Shown here in pieces: positions 16,073 through 27,387 of a stretch of 45,679 nucleotides of DNA. The translations under genes were made by a program, and so were the position numbers. The stretch comes from Pseudomonadales bacterium. GTDB lineage: Bacteria > Pseudomonadota > Gammaproteobacteria > Pseudomonadales > Azotimanducaceae. The DNA is taken from NCBI GenBank assembly GCA_022822135.1, contig JAJECH010000058.1:1-45679 (forward strand), written 5' to 3'. The stretch's first letter is position 1, and each line of letters begins with the position of its first letter. The notes below the pieces were generated by a model, which did no database searches, had not been told where the DNA came from, and saw only the letters and a list, made by a program, of their open reading frames with translations.

Positions 16073-16125
16073 GTAGATACTGCCTCGTAAAAATGGGTTG
16101 CGAAAATTCGAATCGCGGGATTTTA

Positions 16126-16142
16126 TGCAAAATCTATGCCAG
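16126..16142 (-). promoter_or_regulatory. Sigma-54 (-24/-12) promoter for glutamine synthetase
   Basis: Read on the minus strand, CTGGCATAGATTTTGCA matches the RpoN consensus YTGGCACGRNNNTTGCW at all fixed positions except CG to TA in the middle. The invariant GG and GC are separated by exactly 10 nt. The -12 GC lies about 55 nt before the glutamine synthetase ATG, giving an expected leader of about 40 nt. RpoN control is the usual route for nitrogen-regulated glutamine synthetase genes. Confidence 0.6.
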
Positions 16143-16194
16143 CGCACAGATTCGCGCGAAAAGCAACATTTCTCACCACATTGCGCCCACTAAT

Positions 16195-16232
16195 TGCGCA
16201 AAACGCACTCTGTCCCGCGCAATCTTTGTGCA
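16195..16232. promoter_or_regulatory. Candidate NtrC-like activator sites upstream of the sigma-54 promoter
   Basis: Two dyads lie upstream of the -24 element: TGCGCAAAACGCA (16195-16207) and CGCGCAATCTTTGTGCA (16216-16232). The second, on the minus strand, keeps the TGCAC-N7-GCGCG shape of NtrC sites (TGCACC-N5-GGTGCA) with several mismatches. They are 50-100 nt from the promoter, somewhat close for enhancers. Confidence 0.3.
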
Positions 16233-16250
16233 AGGAGCCGTGTTGCCACC

Positions 16251-17552
16251 TCAATGTCTGATATCGTCGATATCTTGTTCAGAAAAGTCGTCGTCATATT
16301 CTGGGTCAAATAATTCGTCCAGAGCTGCGTCGTCCATGTCCATTTCAATTGGATCCAAGGCAATGGCCTGATTCACCAGCGTTTTGAGCTCACGTCGGAT
16401 AGGGAAGGTTGATGAAGGCAGCAACTGTGTCATGAACACGACCGCCATTCTCTCGAACGGATCAACCCAAAAGTAAGTACTCGCGGCACCGCCCCATCCT
16501 GAAGTCCCGTAGTTATCCAACACGGATGACGCCACCGGATCCACGACCACGGAGAAACCTAAACCGAATCCAACACCAGCGAAAGACGTTTCGGAGAAAA
16601 CAGATTGCCCCATCGCGGCAAGATCCACGCTCCCCGGAAGGTGATTGGAGAGCATGTATTGCCGCGTTCGGATCCCGAGTACCGGATTCTCAAGGCTCGT
16701 CGGTTCATTACCCAACAACATGAAGGCGAATTTCATGTAGTCATCGATTGTGCCGACCATGCCTCCACCACCTGAAAGGTACGACGGTCGTTTGTGATAG
16801 TTCGAATCGGCAGGATCATCTTGTAATCGGTATCCCGACGGATGGTGGCTGTAGCACGCTGCCAATTTGTCTTTGTCTTTTGGCTTGACCGAAAATCCAC
16901 TGTGAGACATTCCCAAAGGTTTAAGAATGGCCTGATCGACGTATTCGTCCAAAGCTTGACCACTGAAATGTTGCACTAAGTACCCACAAACATCCGTGGC
17001 GACGCTGTAATGCCACCGCGACCCGGGATCAAAAACCAACGGAATGTCTGCAAGACTCTCAATCATGTCGTCCAGGGTTCGCCCAGGCCCGCCACCTACC
17101 TGCCTCTCGCGGTATAAGGCATCCACAGGATGGCTCTGCATGAACCCATACGTCAATCCTGATGTGTGAGTCAGAAGGTGTTTGATCGTCATGGGCTCGG
17201 TAGGTTCTCGGGTCTTCATTGAACCGCCTTCGCCACTTTCGTAAACGCCGAGGTTCTCCCAAGCTGGGATGTGCTTGCTGATCGGATCGTCGAGCTGGAA
17301 CAGACCTTGCTCATACAGCGTCATGAGCGCCACACTCGTAATGGGCTTGGTCATCGAGTAAATTCGAAATACGGTGTCTCGCGCCACCGGTGTCTTTCGC
17401 TCAACGTCCGCGTAACCCGAGGAGAAGTAGTACACCTCCTCCATATCGCGAGTCACCAGGATCGATGCACAAGGCAATTTCCCTGCTTCGATGTATTTCT
17501 CAATATGCGCCCCAATTCGGTCGAGCCGAGTCTCCGACATCCCTGCGATCAT
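16251..17552 (-). CDS. Serine beta-lactamase-like hydrolase (class C / EstB type)
   Basis: A 433-residue serine hydrolase of the beta-lactamase/transpeptidase superfamily: the S-x-x-K motif is S66-MT-K69 (FRIYSMTKP), the Tyr motif is Y182-S-V (SRWHYSVATD), and GTSGWGGAAST is in the KTG position. The YSV form and lack of a signal peptide favour a cytoplasmic esterase-like hydrolase over a cell-wall enzyme. The last 35 residues form an acidic tail (about 14 Asp/Glu) that is not part of the fold. The start is the ATG at 17552 with GAGGA 9 nt upstream. It is divergent from fmt and 178 nt upstream of the glutamine synthetase gene. Confidence 0.87.
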   Translation of the reverse strand: MIAGMSETRLDRIGAHIEKYIEAGKLPCASILVTRDMEEVYYFSSGYADVERKTPVARDTVFRIYSMTKPITSVALMTLYEQGLFQLDDPISKHIPAWENLGVYESGEGGSMKTREPTEPMTIKHLLTHTSGLTYGFMQSHPVDALYRERQVGGGPGRTLDDMIESLADIPLVFDPGSRWHYSVATDVCGYLVQHFSGQALDEYVDQAILKPLGMSHSGFSVKPKDKDKLAACYSHHPSGYRLQDDPADSNYHKRPSYLSGGGGMVGTIDDYMKFAFMLLGNEPTSLENPVLGIRTRQYMLSNHLPGSVDLAAMGQSVFSETSFAGVGFGLGFSVVVDPVASSVLDNYGTSGWGGAASTYFWVDPFERMAVVFMTQLLPSSTFPIRRELKTLVNQAIALDPIEMDMDDAALDELFDPEYDDDFSEQDIDDIRH

Positions 17553-17725
17553 GAACTAGCTTCCTCGTACATCCAAACTCAACAGTGCAACACGACAAAT
17601 CGCAATAATTCCGCAACATCGACACGAGCCTGCGAATCTCACGAACGTCGAATCTTTTTACGTGCCTGAGGTCTATTGTTTCACGCTTGGCGCATTAACC
17701 AATAGTCAGGACTACTCCTAGTTCC

Positions 17726-18685
17726 ATGAACATCGGATTCGCCGGCACGCCTCTGTTTGCCGCAACGATTTTAGACGCGCTCCTTACGTCTAAACATGAA
17801 GTGGCGTTGGTGCTGACACAGCCAGGCAGGCCAGCAGGAAGGGGGCGTCGCATCCGCCCGGGTCCGGTTGAAACACTGTGCCGCGATCATCGTTTGGTAG
17901 TTCATACCCCCGAAGATCTCCGCGGCGTCGAAACCATGCTCAAACCCCTAGACGTGTTAGTCGTCGCGGCTTATGGATTGCTATTACCCAAAAGTGTGCT
18001 GTCGGCTCCCCGATTAGGCTGCATGAATGTACACGCCTCTTTACTACCGCGTTGGCGAGGTGCATCCCCGATCGAACATGCGATCCTGCACGGCGACAAA
18101 GAAACCGGCGTATCCATCATGCGCATCACGTCCCGTCTTGACGGCGGACCTGTGTTTCGACACGCCTCGTTGCCGCTAACAACTGGAAGCACAACAACGT
18201 CGGTTACCGAAGATCTTTCACGGTTAGGCGGAGTAGAAATCGTGAAAGTACTTGATGAAGCCGAAGATGGTGCTCTAGAGGAACCTCGAACTCAAATCGA
18301 GGCACAAGCCACCTATGCGCCAAGGCTGAGCAATAAAGCAGCGCAAATTAACTGGTACGAAAGCGCGTCTCAAATCGAGCGTCATATACGTGCATTTCAT
18401 GGACGCGGAATGGCATTCACAACCCTACAACAATCTGAGCGGGCGGTGCGAGTACGAATCCTCAACGCTGTGAAGGTTGACGCTGTCGGCCCGCCAGGAC
18501 AGGTCCTGTCAATCGATTCGGAACCTGTCATCGGATGCGGGGAAGGCGCATTAGCATTGCGGACCGTTCAACTCAACATCGGAAAGGGTCGCGAGATGTC
18601 GGGGACCGACGCCGTTAACGGTTTTGCTGATGTTTGGCAGGTTGGTACACGTTTCGAGACCCCGCGGGTGGTCGAAAATGCGTAG
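17726..18685 (+). CDS. fmt: Methionyl-tRNA formyltransferase
   Basis: A 319-residue enzyme that formylates initiator Met-tRNA using 10-formyltetrahydrofolate. The N-terminal Rossmann domain begins MNIGFAGTPLFAA. The catalytic triad is Asn101, His103 and Asp139 in NVHASLLPRWRGASPIEHAI and SRLDGG. The C-terminal OB-like domain (about 205-310, from YAPRLSNKAAQINW) binds tRNA. It is the first gene of a tight plus-strand cluster and overlaps rsmB by 8 nt. The usual def gene is absent here: upstream is a divergent hydrolase. Confidence 0.95.
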   Translation: MNIGFAGTPLFAATILDALLTSKHEVALVLTQPGRPAGRGRRIRPGPVETLCRDHRLVVHTPEDLRGVETMLKPLDVLVVAAYGLLLPKSVLSAPRLGCMNVHASLLPRWRGASPIEHAILHGDKETGVSIMRITSRLDGGPVFRHASLPLTTGSTTTSVTEDLSRLGGVEIVKVLDEAEDGALEEPRTQIEAQATYAPRLSNKAAQINWYESASQIERHIRAFHGRGMAFTTLQQSERAVRVRILNAVKVDAVGPPGQVLSIDSEPVIGCGEGALALRTVQLNIGKGREMSGTDAVNGFADVWQVGTRFETPRVVENA

Positions 18686-19964
18686 CGATGACATTCGCCT
18701 CGCTGCGCGGCTTCTAATCAGAGTTCTTAAGGGCGAGTCGCTAGAAAGCGCGTTGGCGGTAGCTGGCGCAGCCTTGACATCAGCACGTATCCGAGCTTGG
18801 GTATATGGGGTTTGTCGCCACTACTTCTCGATTTCAGAACAACTGGCAAATCTCTGCGCCACACCGCTGCCAAAACTTGATCGCGAAGTGTTCGCTGTGC
18901 TGTTGCTCGGTGTGTACCAACTCACCCATACTGACGCTAAGTCACACGCCGTCGTTTCTGAATCCGTAGAAGCTATCCGGCGGTTGCGCAAACAATCTGC
19001 CGCAGCGCTCGTTAACGCCATCCTTCGTAAGGTCGATCGGGACTTTAAACCGTCATCCGTGCGCGGCAAGTACGAACTACCCGACTGGCTCATCGAGAGA
19101 CTAAAAGCTGCCTACGGTGGCAAGTTCGTCCACGATATGGTACGGCGCCTCAACCAGCAGATGCCTCAGTGTTTGCGTGTAAATCAGCACAGAATTTCCG
19201 CAAAAGATTTTCAAGCCGTATTACGAAAACAGAATATTGCCTTCACCACGCTGCGACAGGACTCGACGGTGCGACTATGCACTCCTCAACCCTCCCGCTC
19301 GATTCCCGGTTACGCTGAAGGTTGGTTCGCTGTGCAGGATGCGAGCGCACAGCTAGCGGTTCGCGAGCTCGATATTCAGCCAAAGTTGCGGGTCTTAGAC
19401 GCGTGTGCTGCCCCAGGCAACAAAGCATTTCAGTTGTTAGAACATGACATCCAGCTAACAGCTATTGACATCAATCCGGCGAGAAGCGCATGGTGTGAAG
19501 GTGAGGGGAAGCGACTTGGCTTGCCTCTCACGATCCTCGAAGGGGATGCAACCACCCAAGGCTGGTGGGATGGACGCCCGTTCGACCGTATTCTTCTTGA
19601 CGCGCCGTGTTCGGCAACTGGCACGATAGGTCGACATCCAGACGTCAAATTACATCGGGAGTCCGAACAAATCGCAGCACTACAGGAACGCCAAGTCCGA
19701 CTTTTGAGTAACCTATGGCAACTGCTATCGCCTGATGGTGTCCTGGTGTACGCAACATGCTCGTTGTTACCCGAAGAAAACGACGAGGTAATCGCTCAGC
19801 TGCATCGTTCGAACGCTGACGTTCAACTTGAGCCGAATGAAGTAGATGCTTCGGAACGGCCGTTGATCATTCCGCAGGAATTCGGTTCACAAATTTTCCC
19901 GGATCCAGAATGGGGCGATGGGTTCTATTTCGCTAAGCTGCGTAAAACAGATTTTTCGTCGTGA
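18678..19964 (+). CDS. rsmB: 16S rRNA (cytosine-967-C5)-methyltransferase RsmB
   Basis: A 428-residue protein from the ATG at 18678 (MRSDDIRLAARLLIRVL), chosen because it gives the NusB-like N-terminal domain and overlaps the fmt end. Residues about 140 onward hold the m5C methyltransferase: PDWLIERLKAAYG, AGWFAVQDASAQL-like YAEGWFAVQDASAQLA, the SAM loop VLDACAAPGNKAFQLLE, and the two catalytic Cys in LLDAPCSATGTIGRHPDVK and YATCSLLPEEND. It methylates C967 of 16S rRNA. Its stop overlaps the trkA GTG by 4 nt. Confidence 0.94.
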   Translation: MRSDDIRLAARLLIRVLKGESLESALAVAGAALTSARIRAWVYGVCRHYFSISEQLANLCATPLPKLDREVFAVLLLGVYQLTHTDAKSHAVVSESVEAIRRLRKQSAAALVNAILRKVDRDFKPSSVRGKYELPDWLIERLKAAYGGKFVHDMVRRLNQQMPQCLRVNQHRISAKDFQAVLRKQNIAFTTLRQDSTVRLCTPQPSRSIPGYAEGWFAVQDASAQLAVRELDIQPKLRVLDACAAPGNKAFQLLEHDIQLTAIDINPARSAWCEGEGKRLGLPLTILEGDATTQGWWDGRPFDRILLDAPCSATGTIGRHPDVKLHRESEQIAALQERQVRLLSNLWQLLSPDGVLVYATCSLLPEENDEVIAQLHRSNADVQLEPNEVDASERPLIIPQEFGSQIFPDPEWGDGFYFAKLRKTDFSS

Positions 19965-21394
19965 ATGTACTAATTCTTGGCGCGGGGCAAGTCGGAAAGA
20001 CTGTCTTGAAGTCTCTGGCGGTCGATATCAACATGGATGTGACGGTTGTTGACATTGACCAGCATGCTCTAGCAGAAATCCGAGCCCTGCACTCGTGCCG
20101 CACGGTGGCCGGGCACGCTTCAAGCCCAGACGTGCTCAGGGAAGCAGGCGTCGACGACTGCGACGCGATCATAGCAGTCACGGCGAGCGACGAAGTCAAT
20201 CTTGTCGCATGTCAGGTTGCGCTCACTCTGCACGATACGCCGATGCGAATTGCACGCATACGGAACCTTGCTTATCTACGAGGGAACCACGAAGACCTAT
20301 TTTCTTCCGGCGGGATCCCCGTCGATGAACCCATTAGTCCTGAGTTGACGGTGGTCAATCATCTGAGGAATCTCGTTGAATATCAGGGAGCAGTGTATAT
20401 CGCGGAATTTGCCGATACAGACGCAGTGATGACGTGCACGCGTGTGCTGCCAGATAGTGATTCGATTGGGTTGCGACCAAGCGACTTCTCGGCAGCCAGC
20501 GGTAATCGTGCACACCTTGTAGGCCTACTGCGCAATAACAAGATCGTGGAGTCGCTGAGCGATGTAACTATCGCTGCAAATGATTTGGTTTTTATCCTAG
20601 GTCAAAAACATGCCATGCAAGCGCTTGCCAAGGACGCAAGTGGGATCATCAAACCTTATCGGCAAATCGTTATCGGTGGCGGGGGACACATCGGGATGCG
20701 CCTTGCCAAAGATGTTCACGAGCTATCGCCGCGACGCAACATCAAAATCATTGAAGCAGATCCTGCTCGCGCTGAACAGTTGGCGGCCGAACTCGAATCG
20801 TCGATGGATTTGACGGTACTGAGTGGGGACGCCTCTAGCGAAGATTTCCTGCGAGCAAACGACGTCAACGACTCTGACCTGTATTGCGCTGTGACCAACA
20901 ATGACTTGGTCAATGTTGTTTCGTCGCTTACCGCCAAGCGATTGAATGTGAAGACCGTCTTTACGCTTGTTCAACATGTCCAATACATGGAATCTCTAGT
21001 ACAAGCAGGTATCGAAATTCCGATTTCGCCACAGCAAACCACCGCTAACATCATTCAGCGCTTGGTCCGCGAGAAGACCTTGTCCGTGTTCCGCCACTTG
21101 CCATTGTTCAATCTCGACCTCATCGAGCTCAAAGTTCAAGGCAACAAAGAAGCTAGTCGCGTCGTCGGTAAACGAGCATCACATCTGAAACTGCCGAAGG
21201 GAACACATCTACTCTCTTTAGTTCGCGGCGCCGGCCAAGAAGAAGATGCCGCACCGTTGGCGATTTATCCGATTCATGACAGTCCAGACGTTGAGATAGA
21301 GGAAGGCGATCGCGCAATCTTCATTACGGAGAGTAGCGACGCGACCACGAAGGTCGAACAACTGTTTCGCGCCAAGGCTTTTAAGCTGTTCTAA
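19961..21394 (+). CDS. trkA: Trk potassium uptake regulator TrkA
   Basis: A 477-residue cytoplasmic gating subunit with two NAD-binding RCK units: MNVLILGAGQVGKTVLKSL at the start and IVIGGGGHIGMRLAKDV at about 230, each followed by a TrkA-C domain. It controls the TrkH channel according to nucleotide state. The GTG start overlaps the rsmB TGA (GTGA) and its TAA overlaps the trkH ATG by one base, so the three genes are translationally coupled. Confidence 0.95.
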   Translation: MNVLILGAGQVGKTVLKSLAVDINMDVTVVDIDQHALAEIRALHSCRTVAGHASSPDVLREAGVDDCDAIIAVTASDEVNLVACQVALTLHDTPMRIARIRNLAYLRGNHEDLFSSGGIPVDEPISPELTVVNHLRNLVEYQGAVYIAEFADTDAVMTCTRVLPDSDSIGLRPSDFSAASGNRAHLVGLLRNNKIVESLSDVTIAANDLVFILGQKHAMQALAKDASGIIKPYRQIVIGGGGHIGMRLAKDVHELSPRRNIKIIEADPARAEQLAAELESSMDLTVLSGDASSEDFLRANDVNDSDLYCAVTNNDLVNVVSSLTAKRLNVKTVFTLVQHVQYMESLVQAGIEIPISPQQTTANIIQRLVREKTLSVFRHLPLFNLDLIELKVQGNKEASRVVGKRASHLKLPKGTHLLSLVRGAGQEEDAAPLAIYPIHDSPDVEIEEGDRAIFITESSDATTKVEQLFRAKAFKLF

Positions 21395-22848
21395 TGAATT
21401 ACGCGGCCATTGGCAGCGTGTTCGCCGTGCTGGTGATGATCATCGGCGGACCGTTGTTAGCAAGTGCGGTCGTAGGGTTCATATACGGCGAGCAAGTAGC
21501 CACGGTCTTCGCCGGATTGGGCCTACTGTTCATTGTCATCGGCGGCATCCTACACCTTATTCTCACTCGCTTTGACCGAACGGTTCGCGTCCGCGAAGGC
21601 TTTTTCATTACCACCCTGACCTATTTCGTCCTTGGTCTGTTGTGTACGTTGCCGTTCATGGTCAGTTCAGTCAATGTCACTCAAAGTTTCACTGACGCCG
21701 CCTTCGAATCTTTCTCGGGTTTGACAACGACTGGCGCCACCGTATTGACAGGGCTCGAGGATCTTCCTCGTACCTTTTTGTTCTATCGCGCTTCTCTACA
21801 GTGGATTGGCGGCATGGGCATCATCGTCCTTGCAGTCGCGATTCTGCCGATGTTAGGAATCGGCGGTATGCAGCTCTTCCGCGCTGAAGCACCTGGCACG
21901 ATTTCCGATACGAGCCTTAAGCCACGGATCGCAGAAGCGGCGAAATCGTTGTGGTTGATTTATCTCACATTGACCTTTGCGTGCGGACTCGCGTACTGGC
22001 TCGCCGGGATGTCATTATTTGACGCCGTATGTCATGCGTTCACGACGGTCGCCATTGGCGGTTTCTCCAATTACGACGCAAGTATTGGTTACTTCGACGA
22101 ACCGATGATAGAGACGGTCGCAATTCTGTTCATGCTATTGGCCGGCCTCAACTTCTCGCTGCACTACCGCGCGATCCTTGTGAAAGCGGACATACGGGAG
22201 TACTTTCGCGACCCTGAAGCACGCGCCTATGCACTCGTCATCGCCGCCGTCGCGGTGCTCGTTACCACGCGACTCGCGATGGACGCAGATATGACCGGCG
22301 ATGGATTTCGCGATGCCCTCTTTCAGGCTGTGGCCTTTGCGACAACCACAGGCTATACCACCACTTCCGTAGATAGCTGGCCGCTCTTATGTCCGGTAAT
22401 ACTGGTGTTAGCGTCGTTTGTTGGTGGCTGTGTGGGATCTACCGCCGGCGGCGTGAAAATCTACCGCGTCCTTGTTGTCATGCAACAGGGAGTACGCGAG
22501 ATTCGCCGTTTGATATTGCCCGATGGCGTGTTCACCGTAAAGCTCGGTTCAGAGGTCGTTGCCGACCGAGTCATCGAAGCCGTGTGGGGGTTCGTGACCA
22601 TGTATGGACTGCTCTTCGTGTTCTTGCTTACTTGCGTACTAATGGTCTCCGATTTGGACATTAAAAGCGCTTTCTCCGCCGTAGCAGCGTGCTTGAACAA
22701 TCTTGGTCCAGGACTAGGTGAAGTCGCAAGCAACTACGCTTCCTTGAACGCGCCCACAAAGTGGTTACTAATCCTGGCAATGGTATTGGGTCGTCTAGAG
22801 ATATTCACTTTACTCGTATTGCTCGCACCAAGGTATTGGTATCGATGA
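21394..22848 (+). CDS. trkH: Trk potassium channel subunit TrkH
   Basis: A 484-residue membrane protein with the four-repeat pore architecture of TrkH: selectivity-filter segments SGLTTTGATVLTGLE, FTTVAIGGFSNYDAS, FATTTGYTTTSVDSWP and CLNNLGPGLGEV, plus the conserved QWIGGMGIIVLAVAILP. It imports potassium across the inner membrane with TrkA. The ATG shares a base with the trkA stop and the end overlaps plsC by ATGA. Length matches E. coli TrkH. Confidence 0.95.
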   Translation: MNYAAIGSVFAVLVMIIGGPLLASAVVGFIYGEQVATVFAGLGLLFIVIGGILHLILTRFDRTVRVREGFFITTLTYFVLGLLCTLPFMVSSVNVTQSFTDAAFESFSGLTTTGATVLTGLEDLPRTFLFYRASLQWIGGMGIIVLAVAILPMLGIGGMQLFRAEAPGTISDTSLKPRIAEAAKSLWLIYLTLTFACGLAYWLAGMSLFDAVCHAFTTVAIGGFSNYDASIGYFDEPMIETVAILFMLLAGLNFSLHYRAILVKADIREYFRDPEARAYALVIAAVAVLVTTRLAMDADMTGDGFRDALFQAVAFATTTGYTTTSVDSWPLLCPVILVLASFVGGCVGSTAGGVKIYRVLVVMQQGVREIRRLILPDGVFTVKLGSEVVADRVIEAVWGFVTMYGLLFVFLLTCVLMVSDLDIKSAFSAVAACLNNLGPGLGEVASNYASLNAPTKWLLILAMVLGRLEIFTLLVLLAPRYWYR

Positions 22849-23585
22849 TGCAAACACGGCCCGTCCTATGGGTTCGTACGCTCTTGTTCTATTTCGGCTA
22901 CGCGCTCTCGACCATGCTATGGGGGACGTCACTCACAATCATCGCGCAGTTTGTTCCAAAACGCTCGCGCTTCCGACTTGTGATCGTACCCTGGGTAACG
23001 TTTGTGCTATGGTGGTTGAAGGTAACGTGTGCCATCCGCGTCGAAGTACGCGGTAAGGAACACTTGGGCGAAGAACCCGGTATCCTGCTCATGAAACACG
23101 CGAGTAGTTGGGATGCCCTTTACTCCCAGTTGCTCGTGTGTCCGCAAACCACCGTGATCAAGCGTAAACTCTTATGGATACCCTGTTTCGGCTGGGCATT
23201 TTGGGTGACCGACCCGATCGCAATTGATCGTGAACAGCGCATGTCGGCGTTGAGATACATCGTCGGAGAGGGACGGAAGCGCCTTTCAAACGGGGTTTGG
23301 GTGACGTTGTTCCCAGAGGGTACCCGTGTGCCTTCAGGGCAAGTTGGTAGGTTTCAGCGAGGCGGCGCCATGCTCGCTAAACAAAGTGGAGTTCCCACCT
23401 ACCTTGTCGCCCATAACGGCGGGCACCACTGGCGCTACAAGTCGTTCATCAAACGTCCAGGGGTTATCCAGGTTCGAATCTCGCCAGCGCAAGATGTCGG
23501 AGATCGCACTTCGCAAGAATTCAATGACGACGCGGAAGCATGGATGCGCCAACAGATGGCTGAACTTGAAGCTACGGCGACATAA
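22845..23585 (+). CDS. plsC: 1-acyl-sn-glycerol-3-phosphate acyltransferase (PlsC family)
   Basis: A 246-residue inner-membrane acyltransferase with motif I HASSWD (HX4D catalytic pair), motif II around CFGWAFWVTDPIAIDR, and motif III LFPEGTRVPSG. It adds the second acyl chain to lysophosphatidic acid. The start is the ATG at 22845, in a 4-nt overlap with the trkH stop; the frame opens earlier but that part is trkH in another frame. Last gene of the fmt cluster, followed by an AT-rich hairpin. Confidence 0.88.
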   Translation: MMQTRPVLWVRTLLFYFGYALSTMLWGTSLTIIAQFVPKRSRFRLVIVPWVTFVLWWLKVTCAIRVEVRGKEHLGEEPGILLMKHASSWDALYSQLLVCPQTTVIKRKLLWIPCFGWAFWVTDPIAIDREQRMSALRYIVGEGRKRLSNGVWVTLFPEGTRVPSGQVGRFQRGGAMLAKQSGVPTYLVAHNGGHHWRYKSFIKRPGVIQVRISPAQDVGDRTSQEFNDDAEAWMRQQMAELEATAT

Positions 23586-23649
23586 ATTCGTGTCGTTCGA
23601 CGGCATTACAAAAAATCCAATAAATATCGCAATAAATGGCGCTTATGTG

Positions 23650-23689
23650 ATAAAAAGGCGCGATAAATCACTAAAAAGTGCGTTTTTAT
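23650..23689. terminator. AT-rich bidirectional terminator between plsC and the Sel1-like gene
   Basis: Left arm 23650-23661 (ATAAAAAGGCGC) pairs with 23678-23689 (GTGCGTTTTTAT): seven A:T pairs, one G-G mismatch and four further pairs, with A and T tracts on the outer ends that serve either strand. It lies between convergent genes in a markedly AT-rich stretch (23600-23720). Confidence 0.55.
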
Positions 23690-23740
23690 TGATGATTTTT
23701 CAAGAATGCCCGAACTTCAGATTCCTTCTCAAATCCCCGC

Positions 23741-24469
23741 TTAAGGCCCAGAACTTGAAAACGGCGTACCCGTCATGGACATGTGGTTATAATATTTATG
23801 CATTTCGTCATGATAACGACACGTAAATTGGCGAACATGGTTCACGTTGCTATGCCAACACTCGATGCCCAGCTTCTTAGAATCGAACTTCTCGCGATAG
23901 TCGGCAACAACTAGATCGGCCAATGATTGCTGGTCGTCCGGGACTTCGCTCATCATTTGCTTGAAAATGTTGCGGTATTGCGGTCGCGTTGTGCCTTGAG
24001 ACGCAACCCCAAGCCACCCCAGTGCTTTGAGATTGCTTTTCTGTTGACCGCCAAGACCATGCAGAAATAAGAATCCCACGCGGGCTTGGGCATCTTTAAA
24101 CCCCAATTTAGCCATCTGCAGTAGCTGGGGAAAGGCTTCCTCGTACTTGCCGATCTTGAAGTTTCTGGCCGCACTAGCTTTTTGACGATAGACTTGCTCC
24201 ATCTCAGTGAAGTCCATGCTGGCCGGGTCGATCCGTTCCCCCTCGACGATCAATTCCTCCATTTCTTGAGTGCTGTATTGACTCATGCGTTGAACTAACG
24301 GAGTGTCTTTGTCATTTACCTCATCTGCTAAAGCCGGAAGTATAAAAGTAGCCGCTCCCACTGCAAGCCACTGAAAGACGCGACCAACTGGGATCCTAAC
24401 GAGCACGCTTCCTAATGCGAATTCTCGTACGAGCCCCGTAAATAGCCGTATATGTGAATAACTAATCAT
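23741..24469 (-). CDS. Exported Sel1-like repeat protein (paralogue of 35629-36219)
   Basis: A signal-like segment (FQWLAVGAATFILPALA, cleavage near ALA-DE) precedes a Sel1/TPR-like helical core: YEEAFPQLLQMAKLGFKDAQ, VGFLFLHGLGGQQKSNLKAL, GWLGVASQG, then a C-terminal segment with two Cys (IECWHSN, FTCRYHDE). The product at 35629 shares the same order (GFKDAQ, GLG, L-x-GLAWLG, two C-terminal Cys). Start uncertain: the ATG at 24469 gives a long n-region; the GTG at 24406, after AGGA, places the signal peptide normally and is attractive; a TTG also exists at 24505. Role unknown, presumably periplasmic protein interaction. Confidence 0.75.
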   Translation of the reverse strand: MISYSHIRLFTGLVREFALGSVLVRIPVGRVFQWLAVGAATFILPALADEVNDKDTPLVQRMSQYSTQEMEELIVEGERIDPASMDFTEMEQVYRQKASAARNFKIGKYEEAFPQLLQMAKLGFKDAQARVGFLFLHGLGGQQKSNLKALGWLGVASQGTTRPQYRNIFKQMMSEVPDDQQSLADLVVADYREKFDSKKLGIECWHSNVNHVRQFTCRYHDEMHKYYNHMSMTGTPFSSSGP

Positions 24470-24736
24470 TTTTGCGAGACTAAGCCAGCTAGGGGAATGC
24501 TTCAATCAACATCGCGCGCGGTCGTAATATCTTACCTTAACCAGCACTGTTCCCCGAAATCCAACCGCAGCATTCTCTTGCCTAAGCCTGGGAAGAGTGG
24601 CCGTTCCGATTGCCTATGTCGTTCGGCTATTTCGTGGGTTTTCACCGATGAGATGAGCGACCGCTACGCGATGTGGAAACAGATTTTGATGCTTTCGGCA
24701 CCGCTTTCAGCCAAACAGGGCTTGGTTCTTGGCGAA

Positions 24737-24752
24737 TGTTTCACGTGAAACA
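24737..24752. promoter_or_regulatory. parS: parS centromere site 1
   Basis: TGTTTCACGTGAAACA is a perfect 16-bp match to the canonical parS palindrome recognised by chromosomal ParB. It lies just downstream of gyrB. ParA and ParB are encoded at 38704-40331. Confidence 0.95.
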
Positions 24753-24762
24753 TCCTTTGATC

Positions 24763-24790
24763 GGTTCGAACGACCTACGTTCGCCGAACC
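24763..24790 (-). terminator. Hairpin downstream of gyrB
   Basis: GGTTCG/CGAACC outer pairs and AACG/CGTT inner pairs (3-nt bulge, 5-nt loop) form a stable stem six bases beyond the gyrB stop and 10 bp from parS site 1. No U-run follows, so intrinsic termination is uncertain. Confidence 0.4.
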
Positions 24791-24795
24791 CTGAA

Positions 24796-27309
<2,514 letters not shown>

Positions 27310-27341
27310 TCAAATCCTTATGGGGCTTGACTCACGGCGGA

Positions 27342-27357
27342 TGTTTCACGTGAAACA
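27342..27357. promoter_or_regulatory. parS: parS centromere site 2
   Basis: A second perfect TGTTTCACGTGAAACA, in the 132-bp gap between recF and gyrB, 2.6 kb from site 1 and about 4 kb from the probable origin. Origin-proximal parS clusters are typical of ParABS. Confidence 0.95.
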
Positions 27358-27387
27358 TTAACACCGTAAGCGGGTTCAGTGAAATGG

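Noticed and set aside
16060-16140. Possible tRNA (a ttcgaat stretch near the glutamine synthetase leader)
   Set aside because: No acceptor or anticodon stem can be formed; no tRNA or rRNA gene was recognised in the window.
15062-16147. Longer 361-residue start for glutamine synthetase
   Set aside because: The extra residues are unlike any GSII N-terminus and would overlap the promoter; the ATG at 16072 has the conserved MKCKLEYIWLDG.
17677-17686. TTGTTTCACG, half of a parS-like palindrome upstream of fmt
   Set aside because: The second half (GTGAAAC) is missing, so ParB binding is unlikely.
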